Below, piece by piece: positions 10,718 through 19,657 of a stretch of DNA of 64,000 nt (within the stretch, counting starts at the first letter, position 1; each line of letters starts with the position of its first letter). Both the position numbers and the translations under genes were made by a program. The stretch is taken from the NCBI RefSeq assembly GCF_010365305.1, contig NZ_CP048279.1, forward strand, positions 2,480,001-2,544,000. Direction: 5' to 3'. The stretch is from Staphylococcus sp. MI 10-1553. GTDB lineage: Bacteria > Bacillota > Bacilli > Staphylococcales > Staphylococcaceae. Under the pieces are notes generated by a model. It saw only the letters and a program-made list of their open reading frames with translations, was not told where the DNA came from and made no database searches.

Positions 10718-11221
10718 TCACTCTACATCAATGCGATAGAGCTTCAATGTTTGATCTTTTGGAGTAGAAGAGGCAAATTGGTATGACACTTTGCCATCTG
10801 AAATATAACCGCTACCACCTGTGACATTGTTATGATGTTCACGTTTAATCGCACGTGTGCTCACTTGATTCTTCACCTCTTGATACTTCGGACCGTTCAG
10901 TTTATTGTAAATCATACTTACACGTGTCACTTTCGCATGTCGACCCGCGCCACTCGCAGTCACAATCATCACACCGTCTTTAGTATGAATCTCATAATAA
11001 TGATGATGACCGTATGCTTCTTTCGTATGAATCCCATGGCCTTTGTCTCGAAATACGTCATTCATCTGTTCGCCAATTGTCACACCTTCTACTGTACGAT
11101 CGCCGTGTTGTAACGATTTCACTGATTCTAATGTATTCCCTGACATCGCATCTGCTGTACCTGCATAAATACCCAAAAATGTAAGTCCTGTTACCAACAT
11201 TGCACTGACTAGTTTTTTCAT
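10718..11221 (-). CDS. Secreted hypothetical protein
   Basis: 167 residues with a Sec signal peptide (MKKLVSAMLVTGLTFLGIYA, cleavage probably after TADA near residue 26). The mature part is basic and histidine-rich (AYGHHHYYEIHTKDG, KREHHNNV) and contains no cysteine. I do not recognise a named family. The ATG at 11221 is favoured because GAGGAG lies about 10 bases upstream; a GTG three codons earlier is too close to it. Likely monocistronic. Confidence 0.7.
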   Translation of the reverse strand: MKKLVSAMLVTGLTFLGIYAGTADAMSGNTLESVKSLQHGDRTVEGVTIGEQMNDVFRDKGHGIHTKEAYGHHHYYEIHTKDGVMIVTASGAGRHAKVTRVSMIYNKLNGPKYQEVKNQVSTRAIKREHHNNVTGGSGYISDGKVSYQFASSTPKDQTLKLYRIDVE

Positions 11222-11312
11222 AGGGCACACGCTCCTCTTTTGTCTCTCTTTTTTGTGCTTATTATCATCATACCCTAAATTGCAATAAAATAACAGTTAT
11301 ATTACAAAACGG

Positions 11313-12113
11313 TTACAGGTCCATATTATGCGTCGTTCTTTGCATGAAATTCTTCACTGTTTTGAGGAATTTTTCCTTTTCTTCTACAAATGGATATACG
11401 CCTGACTTTTTAAATAATTCGTACGTCGCATTCGGCATCAACTCAGCAATATTTTCAGATTCATTCGGTGCAATTCGTCCATTCGTCACACCTGCAATCA
11501 CGAGTGTGCGCACTTGCACTTCAGACAATGGTTCACCTAGTACAAAATCTGTGAACGATTGATCCACTGCATTTTTCTCATAATCTGTTAATAAAGCTGC
11601 AGAGTCATTGACACTTTTAAGAAACTTACGTACTTTTCCTTTAGCATAGTATAAATGCTTTTCTAAAAACTTATCTTGTTCTGTATCGCTCCAAGTTCGA
11701 ATCGCTTCAGCGTATTTACGGAACAATCGTTCATGTGGCAATCCTTCTCCAGAGACAGTTGGATTGATTAAAATGAGTTCTGATACTTTCTTTGGATCAC
11801 GTTGAACGAGGTCTAATGCCACCGCACTCCCCATTTCAATCGCGATAAACGTCGCACATTCGATGTACAAAAACTCCATCAATTCTTTTAAATCTTGACT
11901 ATAATCATGAAAATCAATCGCTAACGGTTTGTCAGAGTAACCGTGCCCTCTCAAGTCGACTAAAATCACTTGAAAATAGCGTGACAAACGTTTCGCAATA
12001 TCTTCAAATACCGTATGATTCATATAAACCGAATGTACCATCACAATCGGATAACCTTTCCCCATTGAGCGATAATTCAATGCTGTCCCATCTGATGTTC
12101 TAAATAAATGCAT
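11313..12113 (-). CDS. Alpha/beta-hydrolase fold protein lacking a catalytic triad
   Basis: 266 residues aligning along their whole length to the alpha/beta-hydrolase fold: oxyanion region YPIVMVHSVYMN, then VDLRGHGYSDKP, the nucleophile-elbow region FIAIEMGSAVALDL and a C-terminal VRTLVIAGVTNGRIAP. All three expected catalytic residues are replaced: the elbow Ser is Glu (IEMGS for HSMGG), the acid of the GxxD loop is Asn (VTNG), and the C-terminal GxGH is SGVYPF. Esterase activity is therefore doubtful. Its start overlaps the stop of the HAD gene (TAATG), so the two are translationally coupled. Confidence 0.8.
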   Translation of the reverse strand: MHLFRTSDGTALNYRSMGKGYPIVMVHSVYMNHTVFEDIAKRLSRYFQVILVDLRGHGYSDKPLAIDFHDYSQDLKELMEFLYIECATFIAIEMGSAVALDLVQRDPKKVSELILINPTVSGEGLPHERLFRKYAEAIRTWSDTEQDKFLEKHLYYAKGKVRKFLKSVNDSAALLTDYEKNAVDQSFTDFVLGEPLSEVQVRTLVIAGVTNGRIAPNESENIAELMPNATYELFKKSGVYPFVEEKEKFLKTVKNFMQRTTHNMDL

Positions 12114-12817
12114 TATTTTTCAGCCTCCCGTTCGATGTTTAAAATATCTAATAATTCTTCCAGTGTTGTAATTTCAAAATCCATTTCTGATTCTAAAGGA
12201 ATGACCTCATCTTCCCTTTCACCGTGACGATACCAGACGCTGACCATGCCCATTGCTCGAGCAGGCGCCACGTCATTCAACGCATCATCGCCGACATACA
12301 CCACCTCTTCTGGTACGACGTCTAATTTCTCAATAATTTCTTCATATATACGTGGATGCGGTTTTCGAAAGCCCACCATTTCTGAAGTGGTCAAATGTGT
12401 CACATAAGATTCGATACCTAGCGCATAGACACGATAACGTTTAATTTTAGATTTTCCATTTGCGATAACACCAATTTTATAATCCGCTTCTTTCAGTTTT
12501 TGCAAAGTATAGGTCGTATCATGAAATGGAAAAACGTAGCGATAGAAATGCATTTCAAAGTCGTTAAATAAATCTTTCCATGTTAAACGATCAATATTAA
12601 ATTGCTTGATGATTTCTTTATACAAATCGGGTTTATCATGATCTTCGTCGTCATCAAGTTCGATAAATTTTTTGCGAAAGTCTGAGGCTTGTACACGTAC
12701 TAAATAATCATGAAAACGTTCGTATTGCTCTTCAATAAATTTTTCACGTGATTTTTGTCGGTCTAACAACGTTCCCTCTAAATCAAATATAATTGCTTTA
12801 ATGTTTGTTAAGTCCAT
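12113..12817 (-). CDS. HAD-superfamily hydrolase with variant motifs
   Basis: 234-residue HAD protein with a helical cap. Motif I is FDLEGTLLD: the nucleophile Asp is present, but the second Asp (general acid/base) is Glu. Motif II reads VIANGKS, with Ala in place of the usual Thr/Ser. Motif III Lys (FRKPHPRIY) and motif IV (VGDDALNDV) are intact. The ATG at 12817 is chosen because TGAGGT precedes it by 5 bases. It is one-base coupled to the degenerate alpha/beta-hydrolase, suggesting a joint role. Substrate unknown; activity may be altered. Confidence 0.82.
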   Translation of the reverse strand: MDLTNIKAIIFDLEGTLLDRQKSREKFIEEQYERFHDYLVRVQASDFRKKFIELDDDEDHDKPDLYKEIIKQFNIDRLTWKDLFNDFEMHFYRYVFPFHDTTYTLQKLKEADYKIGVIANGKSKIKRYRVYALGIESYVTHLTTSEMVGFRKPHPRIYEEIIEKLDVVPEEVVYVGDDALNDVAPARAMGMVSVWYRHGEREDEVIPLESEMDFEITTLEELLDILNIEREAEK

Positions 12818-12873
12818 GGTATACCTCATTACTTATTCTTTAAAATTCATATAATACTATATTAGTCAATTGC

Positions 12874-13824
12874 TTAATAACGTTCAACTATCATGAGATA
12901 AAACATGAGTGGAATCCCTAAAATAGCTAAGACGACACTTGCTGGCAGTTGAATAGGGTCCAGTAATTGTCCACCTAAAATATCGGCCAATACCATCACT
13001 GTTCCACCAATTAAAATATTTAAAGTCATTTTAAAAGGTAATGTCCCTCGACTCATGCGATGCACAAATTGTGGAATGACCATCCCAATAAAACCAATCA
13101 CCCCTACAAAGCCGATAATGACTGTAGACAGCACTGTCACTAATATTAATACAGTCACCGATAAGCGCTCGACATGAAGCCCTAATGCGGCACTAGAGAG
13201 CGTGTTCATTTGCAGTAATTTAATTTTCGGGACTAACATAATGAGGATAAATGTGATAATGACAAAAACGCACATCACAACGACCGCTTCCCGATATTCA
13301 GCAGCTCCAAATCCTCCAAACATATACGCCACAATATTTTGAAGCCGTTTAGGATTGAATTGTACGAGTAAAAACAGCACTGCATTCAATAACGAACCGA
13401 TTAATATCCCGGCTAGAATAAGCGCGCGTGTCGGATACCCTCTCGAAATCGTGTAAGCGACAGTTATCACAACGACTAATGATAGCATACCCAGCACCAT
13501 CGCTAAAGGGGCAATCCATACAAAAGGTAACCCGAGAAGTACAGCAAGTGCCGTCCCCACTGTCGCACCGTTTGCCAGTCCAAGTGTGAAACTATCCGCA
13601 AGTGGGTTGTTTAAGATGATTTGAAACATTTGTCCTGCTAAAGTGAGCCCCATCCCTGCAAACAAGGCGAGCAACGTTCTAGGAAGACGTACCTCCATAA
13701 TGAGTGTCTCTGTCAAAGGTGTATGCCATTCTAATCGACTGAATAAACTGTATGCACAGACAATCATTAAAAGAAGGCTCCATGCACTGATGCTCATGAA
13801 GCACTTCGTTACGTTATTTTTCAT
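12874..13824 (-). CDS. FecCD/BtuC-type ABC permease (iron-siderophore or cobalamin)
   Basis: 316-residue FecCD family permease with about nine to ten helices. Typical motifs are MEVRLPRTLLALFAGMGL near the N-terminus, QIILNNPLADSFTLG and VGVIGFIGMVIPQFVHR in the coupling region. It imports an iron chelate or corrinoid together with the binding lipoprotein encoded just upstream, whose end it overlaps. No ATPase gene is adjacent, so it probably borrows an ATPase encoded elsewhere (FhuC does this for other staphylococcal iron importers; inference here). The ATG at 13824 is favoured; 13833 is possible. Confidence 0.88.
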   Translation of the reverse strand: MKNNVTKCFMSISAWSLLLMIVCAYSLFSRLEWHTPLTETLIMEVRLPRTLLALFAGMGLTLAGQMFQIILNNPLADSFTLGLANGATVGTALAVLLGLPFVWIAPLAMVLGMLSLVVVITVAYTISRGYPTRALILAGILIGSLLNAVLFLLVQFNPKRLQNIVAYMFGGFGAAEYREAVVVMCVFVIITFILIMLVPKIKLLQMNTLSSAALGLHVERLSVTVLILVTVLSTVIIGFVGVIGFIGMVIPQFVHRMSRGTLPFKMTLNILIGGTVMVLADILGGQLLDPIQLPASVVLAILGIPLMFYLMIVERY

Positions 13825-14695
13825 ACACAGCATCTCTCAACATTTTCATCGCATCGTCTAAACGTGGTCCAGGACGTGATAACATATCGTCATTTAAAGC
13901 GACAACACGGTCATCTTTCACCGCTTCAACTTCCTCGAAACCACCACGCTGCTGTACATCATTGCGATAATCCTCTGTCGATACACCTGATGTCGCAATC
14001 ATCACATCTGGATCTTTCTTAATGATTTGTTCTTTAGACACTTTCGGCCAACCTTCCGTATCATCAAAGACATTGTGTGCATGGAGTTGCTTTAACATGT
14101 CATTCATAAACGTTCCTTTACCCGCTGTATAAATTTCTGGTTCGGATGTAATTTCAATGAACACGTGAGGTGCTTTTTTGTGCTTCGGAATCGTGTCGAC
14201 CACCTGTTGAATGTTATGTTTCGTTTCTTTCACTAATTTTTCTGCTTGTTGTTCACTTCCTGTGAGTTTTCCAATTTGATTAAACGTTTCATACATTTCA
14301 TCAATCGAATGGGCATCTTTGACATATGCGACACGAATACCACTCTCTTCTAAACTATCAAGCACTTTACCTTGAGATGCTTTCTGTGATTCATGCGCTA
14401 AAATCAAATCCGGTTGCGCTTTAATCAACGCTTCCTTATTAAGTTGCATCGCGTCAAATTGCTGCTTCTCTTTCACTGCTTTCGGATAATCATCTACCGT
14501 AGAAACACCTACGACCTTATCGCCTAGCCCGAGTTCATATAAAATCTCTGTATTACTTGGCATTAATGAAATGATACGTTCCGGACCTTTATCAGAAGAT
14601 TTGCCCGTCTCCTTCGACTGATTTGCATTGAAATTACAACCCGCGAGCATGAAGACAACCATGACTATCACAGGTGGGTACCATTTTAATTTCAT
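13814..14695 (-). CDS. BtuF/FepB-type substrate-binding lipoprotein
   Basis: 293-residue class III periplasmic-binding-type lipoprotein. A signal peptide with lipobox LAGC at about residue 20 is followed by the BtuF-like start RIISLMPSNTEILYELGLGD and a C-terminal lobe joined by a long helix. It binds the ligand (cobalamin, heme or siderophore cannot be separated from sequence) and delivers it to the downstream permease, which it overlaps by about 11 bases. The ATG at 14695 follows GGGAGTGG; the further-upstream ATGs lack a comparable site. Confidence 0.87.
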   Translation of the reverse strand: MKLKWYPPVIVMVVFMLAGCNFNANQSKETGKSSDKGPERIISLMPSNTEILYELGLGDKVVGVSTVDDYPKAVKEKQQFDAMQLNKEALIKAQPDLILAHESQKASQGKVLDSLEESGIRVAYVKDAHSIDEMYETFNQIGKLTGSEQQAEKLVKETKHNIQQVVDTIPKHKKAPHVFIEITSEPEIYTAGKGTFMNDMLKQLHAHNVFDDTEGWPKVSKEQIIKKDPDVMIATSGVSTEDYRNDVQQRGGFEEVEAVKDDRVVALNDDMLSRPGPRLDDAMKMLRDAVYEK

Positions 14696-14844
14696 CGTTC
14701 CACTCCCATTTTTCATCATATTTTGTTTATCTTATCATTTTTCGTTGATTTTTGGCGTCTTAAATTAATTTTTTGTGCAAATTTTTGAAAATCACCTTAT
14801 TAGAAATTTTCATTCACTTCATGATAAGAGTGACTAAATGTCCT

Positions 14845-15199
14845 AGCCCCGAGACTCTTGAGAGGAAAGTAAAAATATAACATCACGTCTAGTAACTTTG
14901 ATAGTGGTTACTGTTTATCGTAGTAACTGTCTAACTTCTCAATTCGCATACTTTTGAGAAGTCTAGTCAGCCTTGCAGGGGCAGTACTACGAAATGTTTG
15001 TTGCACATGAGATTTCTGTACTGCGCCCAAAATCCAATTCGGCTTCCACCTCATGTATGCTTCAATCAAGCCGAATTGAGTTGAAGGGACAGTCCCTAGG
15101 AAACGCGAAGCCATGAGGGCAATCAAAAACACAAATTGTAGGGAGAGGGCAAGTTAAACAAGAATACTGCATCAAAAAATTTTTATGTCCCATCCCCTT
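14845..15199. repeat. Intergenic repeat, copy A (about 350 bp)
   Basis: A long intergenic element sharing most of its length with copy C (52690-53022, opposite orientation) and its ends with the shorter copy B (45459-45662). Shared landmarks: GAGACTC near the left end, ACTTCTCAA / TTTTGAGAAGT hairpin arms, the GGGCAGTACTACGAAAT block, an ATTCGGCTT / AAGCCGAAT inverted pair and ACGCGAAGCCATGAGGGCA. A 74-codon open frame on the minus strand inside it is a by-product of the repeat, not a gene. The tail ATACTGCATCAA...TTTTTATG is shared with copy B. Confidence 0.85.
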
Positions 15200-15266
15200 A
15201 TGAAAGCGATAACAACAAAAATTTATATTTAATATACTATCTAATAAAATATGCTAAAAAACTGTA

Positions 15267-15317
15267 TTGACAGTGTTTACACAACGGAATATAATTAATT
15301 GAAAATGATTATCAATT
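15267..15317 (+). promoter_or_regulatory. efeOBU promoter with Fur box
   Basis: A consensus sigma-A promoter, TTGACA (15267-15272), 17 bases, TATAAT (15290-15295). It is followed at 15299-15317 by TTGAAAATGATTATCAATT, which fits the 19-base Fur operator pattern and overlaps the expected transcription start. The layout predicts repression by Fur when iron is plentiful. Confidence 0.88.
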
Positions 15318-15471
15318 GAGAGAAACCATTTATCATTATATACGATTTTCAGAACATTATTCTTCATATACCAAGGGCTTCATTGTAGAGGATGACATAC
15401 ATACAACGTTTTATAATGACAAACAATGTTTACAATTGGTAGGACTCAATTATATCTATGAGGTGGAAAAA

Positions 15472-16326
15472 ATGAAAAAGTTGACTACGGTATTATTAGC
15501 ATCATCACTGCTGTTCGCTGCATGTGGCAACCAAGACAATGGTGACAAATCAAAGGAGCAATCATCTAAAAACAATACAGAAAATAAAGCGGCATTAGAA
15601 AAATCAACACAAGAATATAAAAAATATACAGACAAAGAACTCAATCAATTCTTAACTGGGACTGAATCATTTGTTCAAGCGATTAAAAACGATGACATGG
15701 AAAAAGCGAAATCATTGTATGCCAAAGTTCGTATGCACTATGAACGTTCTGAGCCTGTCGCAGAGTCATTTGGAGATTTAGACCCTAAAATTGATGCGCG
15801 TTTAGCTGACTTAAAAGAAGAGAAAAAAGAAAACGAATGGACGGGCTATCACAAAATCGAAAAAGCTTTATATGAAGATCAAATGATTACTGACACAACG
15901 AAAAAAGATGCCGACCAATTGTTAAAAGACGCGAAAGAATTACGTGCTAAAGCGGACACATTGGAAATTACACCAAAATTAATGCTTCAAGGTTCTGTTG
16001 ATTTACTTAACGAAATTTCAACTTCTAAAATTACTGGTGAAGAAGAAATTTATTCTCACACAGATTTATATGACTTCAAAGCGAACATTGAAGGTGCCGA
16101 AAAAATTTATGAACTCTTTAAACCTACTTTAGAGAAAAAAGATAAAGCTTTAAGCGAAAAAATCAAATCAAAATTCGATAAAGTGAACGGCTTATTGGAT
16201 CAATATAAAAAAGGCGACGGTTATATTTTATACACTGAATTAACAGACGCTCAGAAAAAAGAACTCTCACACGCAGTCAATGAGCTTGGTGAACCGTTGA
16301 GCCAAATGGCAGTGATTACAGAATGA
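15472..16326 (+). CDS. efeO: EfeO/EfeM-type iron-binding lipoprotein
   Basis: 284-residue lipoprotein. A signal peptide ends at lipobox FAAC (Cys about residue 19), followed by a low-complexity linker and an imelysin/M75-type helical domain with the motif WTGYHKIEKALYED. It lacks the cupredoxin domain of enterobacterial EfeO, as is usual in staphylococci. It is thought to capture ferric/ferrous iron outside the membrane for the EfeU permease. The ATG at 15472 is preceded by GAGGTGG and fits the signal peptide; the longer frame upstream (from 15316) lies over the Fur box and is not used. It overlaps efeB by ATGA. Confidence 0.92.
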   Translation: MKKLTTVLLASSLLFAACGNQDNGDKSKEQSSKNNTENKAALEKSTQEYKKYTDKELNQFLTGTESFVQAIKNDDMEKAKSLYAKVRMHYERSEPVAESFGDLDPKIDARLADLKEEKKENEWTGYHKIEKALYEDQMITDTTKKDADQLLKDAKELRAKADTLEITPKLMLQGSVDLLNEISTSKITGEEEIYSHTDLYDFKANIEGAEKIYELFKPTLEKKDKALSEKIKSKFDKVNGLLDQYKKGDGYILYTELTDAQKKELSHAVNELGEPLSQMAVITE

Positions 16327-17549
16327 CACAACAAAACAACTATCACGAAACGACTTATTCAAGACGTTCATTTCTTAAAATGTTAGGAATTGGCGGTGCA
16401 GGTGTTGCGATTGGTGCGAGTGGTGTGGGCAGCCTTTTTTCATTTAAATCAATGTTCGACACCCCTGAAGAGGAAGCCGATCAAGCGTATCAATTTTATG
16501 GTAAAGTACAGCCAGGAATTACCACGCCAACGCAAAAAAACATTAATTTAGCAGTATTAGACTTAAAAAGTAAAGATAAAGCTGCGATTCAAAAAATGTT
16601 TAAAGCTTGGACTGAGAGCACAGTAAAAATGATGCACGGGGATGCGATTGGAAAGACGACAAACAACACGCTACTCCCACCTGTTGATACGGGTGAAGCG
16701 ATGGGCCTCTATGCGAACAAATTGACGGTTACTTTTGGTGTCAGCAAATCCTTTTTACAAAAATTGGGACTTAACAATAAAGTACCACGTTCATTTAAAG
16801 ATTTACCTCACTTTCCAAATGATCAGTTAGATAAAGACATTACAGGTGGCGATATTTTCATTCAAGCTTGTGCAGATGACCCACAAGTTGCTTTTCATGC
16901 CATTCATAACTTAATCCGTCCGTATCTCGATGTCGTTCAAGTGAAATGGTCAGAAACAGGCTTTATTTCAGGTAAAGGGAAAGAAACACCACGTAATTTA
17001 ATGGCTTTTAAAGATGGTACACAAAATCCGCGTGATACGAAAGCCTACAAAAACTATGTGTTTATCAATGATGGATGGGCGACATATGGTACATATTGTG
17101 TACTTAGAAAAATTCAAATTCATATCGAAACTTGGGATCGCACCGCTTTAGAAGAACAAGAAGCGACTTTCGGACGTCATCGTGCATCAGGTGCCCCTTT
17201 AGGTAAAAAAGATGAATTTGATGAGATGGATTTAAACGCGAAAGATGCACAAGGTGAGTATGTCATTCCGAAAGATGCTCATGCACGTTTAGCCAAAGAA
17301 GCAAATACTGAAATTTTGCGTCGCGCATACAATTATATGCGTGGTACGAACGATAAAACCGGAAACTATGATGCAGGGCTACTGTTTATTTCATTCCAGA
17401 AGCATCCACAACAATTTATTGATATCCAAAATAGTTTAGGCTCCGTAGATAAATTAAATGAATATATTACACATAAAGGGTCTGGCTTGTTTTTAATTCT
17501 CCCAGGCGTTAAAAAGGGAGGTTACTTAGGTGAATCGCTATTTAGTTAA
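16323..17549 (+). CDS. efeB: EfeB, Tat-exported DyP-type heme peroxidase
   Basis: 408-residue dye-decolorising peroxidase. A twin-arginine signal, SRRSFLKMLGIGGAGVAIGA, lies at residues about 13-35. The catalytic distal Asp motif appears as FKDGTQNPRD, and the proximal heme His region as FGRHRASGAPLG. EfeB acts outside the membrane in iron acquisition (heme or ferrous iron oxidation), with EfeO and EfeU. The start codon overlaps the efeO stop. Export depends on TatAC, encoded directly downstream of the operon, where tatC looks frameshifted. Confidence 0.94.
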   Translation: MTQQNNYHETTYSRRSFLKMLGIGGAGVAIGASGVGSLFSFKSMFDTPEEEADQAYQFYGKVQPGITTPTQKNINLAVLDLKSKDKAAIQKMFKAWTESTVKMMHGDAIGKTTNNTLLPPVDTGEAMGLYANKLTVTFGVSKSFLQKLGLNNKVPRSFKDLPHFPNDQLDKDITGGDIFIQACADDPQVAFHAIHNLIRPYLDVVQVKWSETGFISGKGKETPRNLMAFKDGTQNPRDTKAYKNYVFINDGWATYGTYCVLRKIQIHIETWDRTALEEQEATFGRHRASGAPLGKKDEFDEMDLNAKDAQGEYVIPKDAHARLAKEANTEILRRAYNYMRGTNDKTGNYDAGLLFISFQKHPQQFIDIQNSLGSVDKLNEYITHKGSGLFLILPGVKKGGYLGESLFS

Positions 17550-19242
17550 ATGCTTTATCATAGCTGTATTGTTGATAAGCGTCGTTCGAACACCTTATGT
17601 CGATGCTGCGGGAAAGGACTTTAGTGATGTGTATGTCGCTATTTCAGATGCCAAATCAACATTACAAGATAAAAACAAATCAAATGAGGATAAAAAACAA
17701 AGTATTGACCATGTGAACAAGCAAGTGACTGCATTGCATGTTGATGATTCCAAAGAAGGACAACATGTGCAATCCGCCTTGAAAGCACTCAATCAAACAG
17801 ATTCTACAGAACAACAAACGACCCAGCTTTCAGAATTAACGAAGTCACTCATTGCTTATGAAAATACAGTCAACAAATCAGATGATACAGAAGAAATTAA
17901 AACGCTACAGTCTTTAATTGACCAACAACATGCACCAATCGAAAAAGCGATTCAAGCGAACGATCAAGAGAAATTAAGACAAATTAATAGCGAACTGAAT
18001 TCCATTTGGACTAAACACGAATCTGTAATTAGAAATAAAAGTGTCGACCAATATGGACAAATTGAAGTTTATTTAATGCAGTTAAGGGTCGCTATTGAAA
18101 AAGAACCGTTGAATACGCAAAAGGTTGAATCGCGTTGGCAATCTTTTAAGACAGCTATCGATCAAGCAGACAAAGCGACAACAACGCAAAATAAAGGGAA
18201 ATACCATGCGACAGACTTGAATACACATCTCGATAAAGCGATTCAAGCGATTGATAAAGGCGATTTAAATCAAGCCGACCAATCTCTCAGTCAATTTATC
18301 AAAGTCTGGCCGTATGTTGAAGGTCAAATTCAAACAAAAAACTTCAGTCTTTACAATAAAATCGAAAATCGCATCCCCTACTATCAAAGTATATTAGATG
18401 ATCATAACAAAGAAGATGTGAAAAAATCATTGACTGAAATCAACCAAGATATCGCAGAAACTGTCGGTCAACAAGGCTACACTGCATGGGATGTTATGCT
18501 GATCTTTTTACGTGAGGGCTTAGAAGTGTTACTCATCCTGATGACATTAACAACGATGACGCGTCAAATGAAAGACAGAAAAGGTACAGCAAGTGTGCTC
18601 AGTGGTGCCGTAGCTGGTTTAATTATCAGTCTGTTGCTCGCATTCTTGTTCATCCGTTTACTAGGCGATAGCGGCGTGCTTCGCGAAGGTATGGAAGCGA
18701 CTCTAGGCTTAGTTGCTGTATTCTTAATGTACATCGTAGGTATTTGGATGCACCAACGATCCAATGCGAAACGTTGGGACGCTATGATGCAGTCGATGTA
18801 TGACAACGCAATCCAAAACCGTAACCTCCTCTTGCTCGGTGTCATCGGATTGATTACCGTATTAAGAGAAGGCGTCGAAGTCATCGTCTTTTACATGGGT
18901 ATGGTCGGCAACATTACCGCCGTACAGTTTATTCTCGGCATTGTGTACGCACTGATCATTTTAACGATATTTGCATTCTTATATCGCTTTATCGTCAAAC
19001 TGATTCCGATTTATTATATTTTCAAATTTTTATCACTCATTCTCTTTGTTATGGCATTCAAAATGCTTGGCATAAGCATTCAAAAATTACAATTGTTAAA
19101 TATTATACCAAGACACGGTTTAGAACATGTGCCGACACTCAGTTGGATTGGTTTTTATCCAACCGTTGAGACGATTGTCGTACAAGCCGTTTTCATTATT
19201 TTTGTAGTCCTCATTTATACAATGAGAAGCAAGCAAAAGTAA
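17530..19242 (+). CDS. efeU: EfeU, FTR1-family high-affinity iron permease
   Basis: 570 residues: a Sec signal (to about residue 27), a 280-residue extracytoplasmic helical region rich in Lys/Gln/Asp, then an FTR1 permease with about seven helices from about residue 320. Both iron-binding REGxE motifs are present (FLREGLEVLLIL and LREGVEVIVFYMG). Start is GTG at 17530, 8 bases after GGGAGG, overlapping the efeB end. With EfeO and EfeB it forms the Fur-regulated Efe (Fep) iron uptake system. A terminator follows at 19253. Confidence 0.93.
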   Translation: MNRYLVKCFIIAVLLISVVRTPYVDAAGKDFSDVYVAISDAKSTLQDKNKSNEDKKQSIDHVNKQVTALHVDDSKEGQHVQSALKALNQTDSTEQQTTQLSELTKSLIAYENTVNKSDDTEEIKTLQSLIDQQHAPIEKAIQANDQEKLRQINSELNSIWTKHESVIRNKSVDQYGQIEVYLMQLRVAIEKEPLNTQKVESRWQSFKTAIDQADKATTTQNKGKYHATDLNTHLDKAIQAIDKGDLNQADQSLSQFIKVWPYVEGQIQTKNFSLYNKIENRIPYYQSILDDHNKEDVKKSLTEINQDIAETVGQQGYTAWDVMLIFLREGLEVLLILMTLTTMTRQMKDRKGTASVLSGAVAGLIISLLLAFLFIRLLGDSGVLREGMEATLGLVAVFLMYIVGIWMHQRSNAKRWDAMMQSMYDNAIQNRNLLLLGVIGLITVLREGVEVIVFYMGMVGNITAVQFILGIVYALIILTIFAFLYRFIVKLIPIYYIFKFLSLILFVMAFKMLGISIQKLQLLNIIPRHGLEHVPTLSWIGFYPTVETIVVQAVFIIFVVLIYTMRSKQK

Positions 19243-19252
19243 TCGTCATCTG

Positions 19253-19292
19253 TTAAGAGGCTGAGGCAAAGAGATGTGCAGCCTCTTTAACG
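19253..19292 (+). terminator. Terminator after efeOBU
   Basis: Stem TTAAGAGGCTG / CAGCCTCTTTAA with a 15-base loop. Confidence 0.85.
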
Positions 19293-19435
19293 CAAATGTT
19301 TAGCGGGTTGCCATAATGCGTTGAGAAAAATGATTGTTGTCAGTTCATAGCACATCTATTGGTTTAAAATGTATTCATATGATGACTTGTATCGCTAAAG
19401 GTGATTAGAAAAATTTTAAGAGAAGAGGGATTTTT

Positions 19436-19657
19436 ATGCTAGAAGGTACGTTTGTTTTAGGTATGGCAAGTCCAACAGGTCTCATTATCATTAGTGTGAT
19501 TGCGCTCATTTTGTTTGGACCGAAAAAGTTACCTCAATTTGGTCGCGCAATCGGTTCAACGTTACGCGAATTTAAATCTGCCACAGAACATATCACAGAA
19601 GATGACGAATCATTAGACACACCCAGTACAAAATCTACAAAACAAGAAAACAAATGA
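19436..19657 (+). CDS. tatA: Twin-arginine translocase subunit TatA
   Basis: 73 residues: a short N-terminal stretch, one transmembrane helix ([14 protein letters not shown]), the [14 protein letters not shown] hinge and an amphipathic helix ([10 protein letters not shown]), then a charged tail. TatA oligomers form the translocation path for folded Tat substrates such as EfeB. AGAAGAGGGA precedes the ATG. It is transcribed separately from efeOBU (terminator between) and its stop overlaps the presumed ATG of tatC (ATGA). Confidence 0.92.
   Translation: MLEGTFVLGMASPTGLIIISVIALILFGPKKLPQFGRAIGSTLREFKSATEHITEDDESLDTPSTKSTKQENK

Noticed and set aside
14908..15132. 74-codon open frame on the minus strand
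   Set aside because: It lies wholly inside repeat copy A, has no ribosome site, and its frame is broken in copy C.
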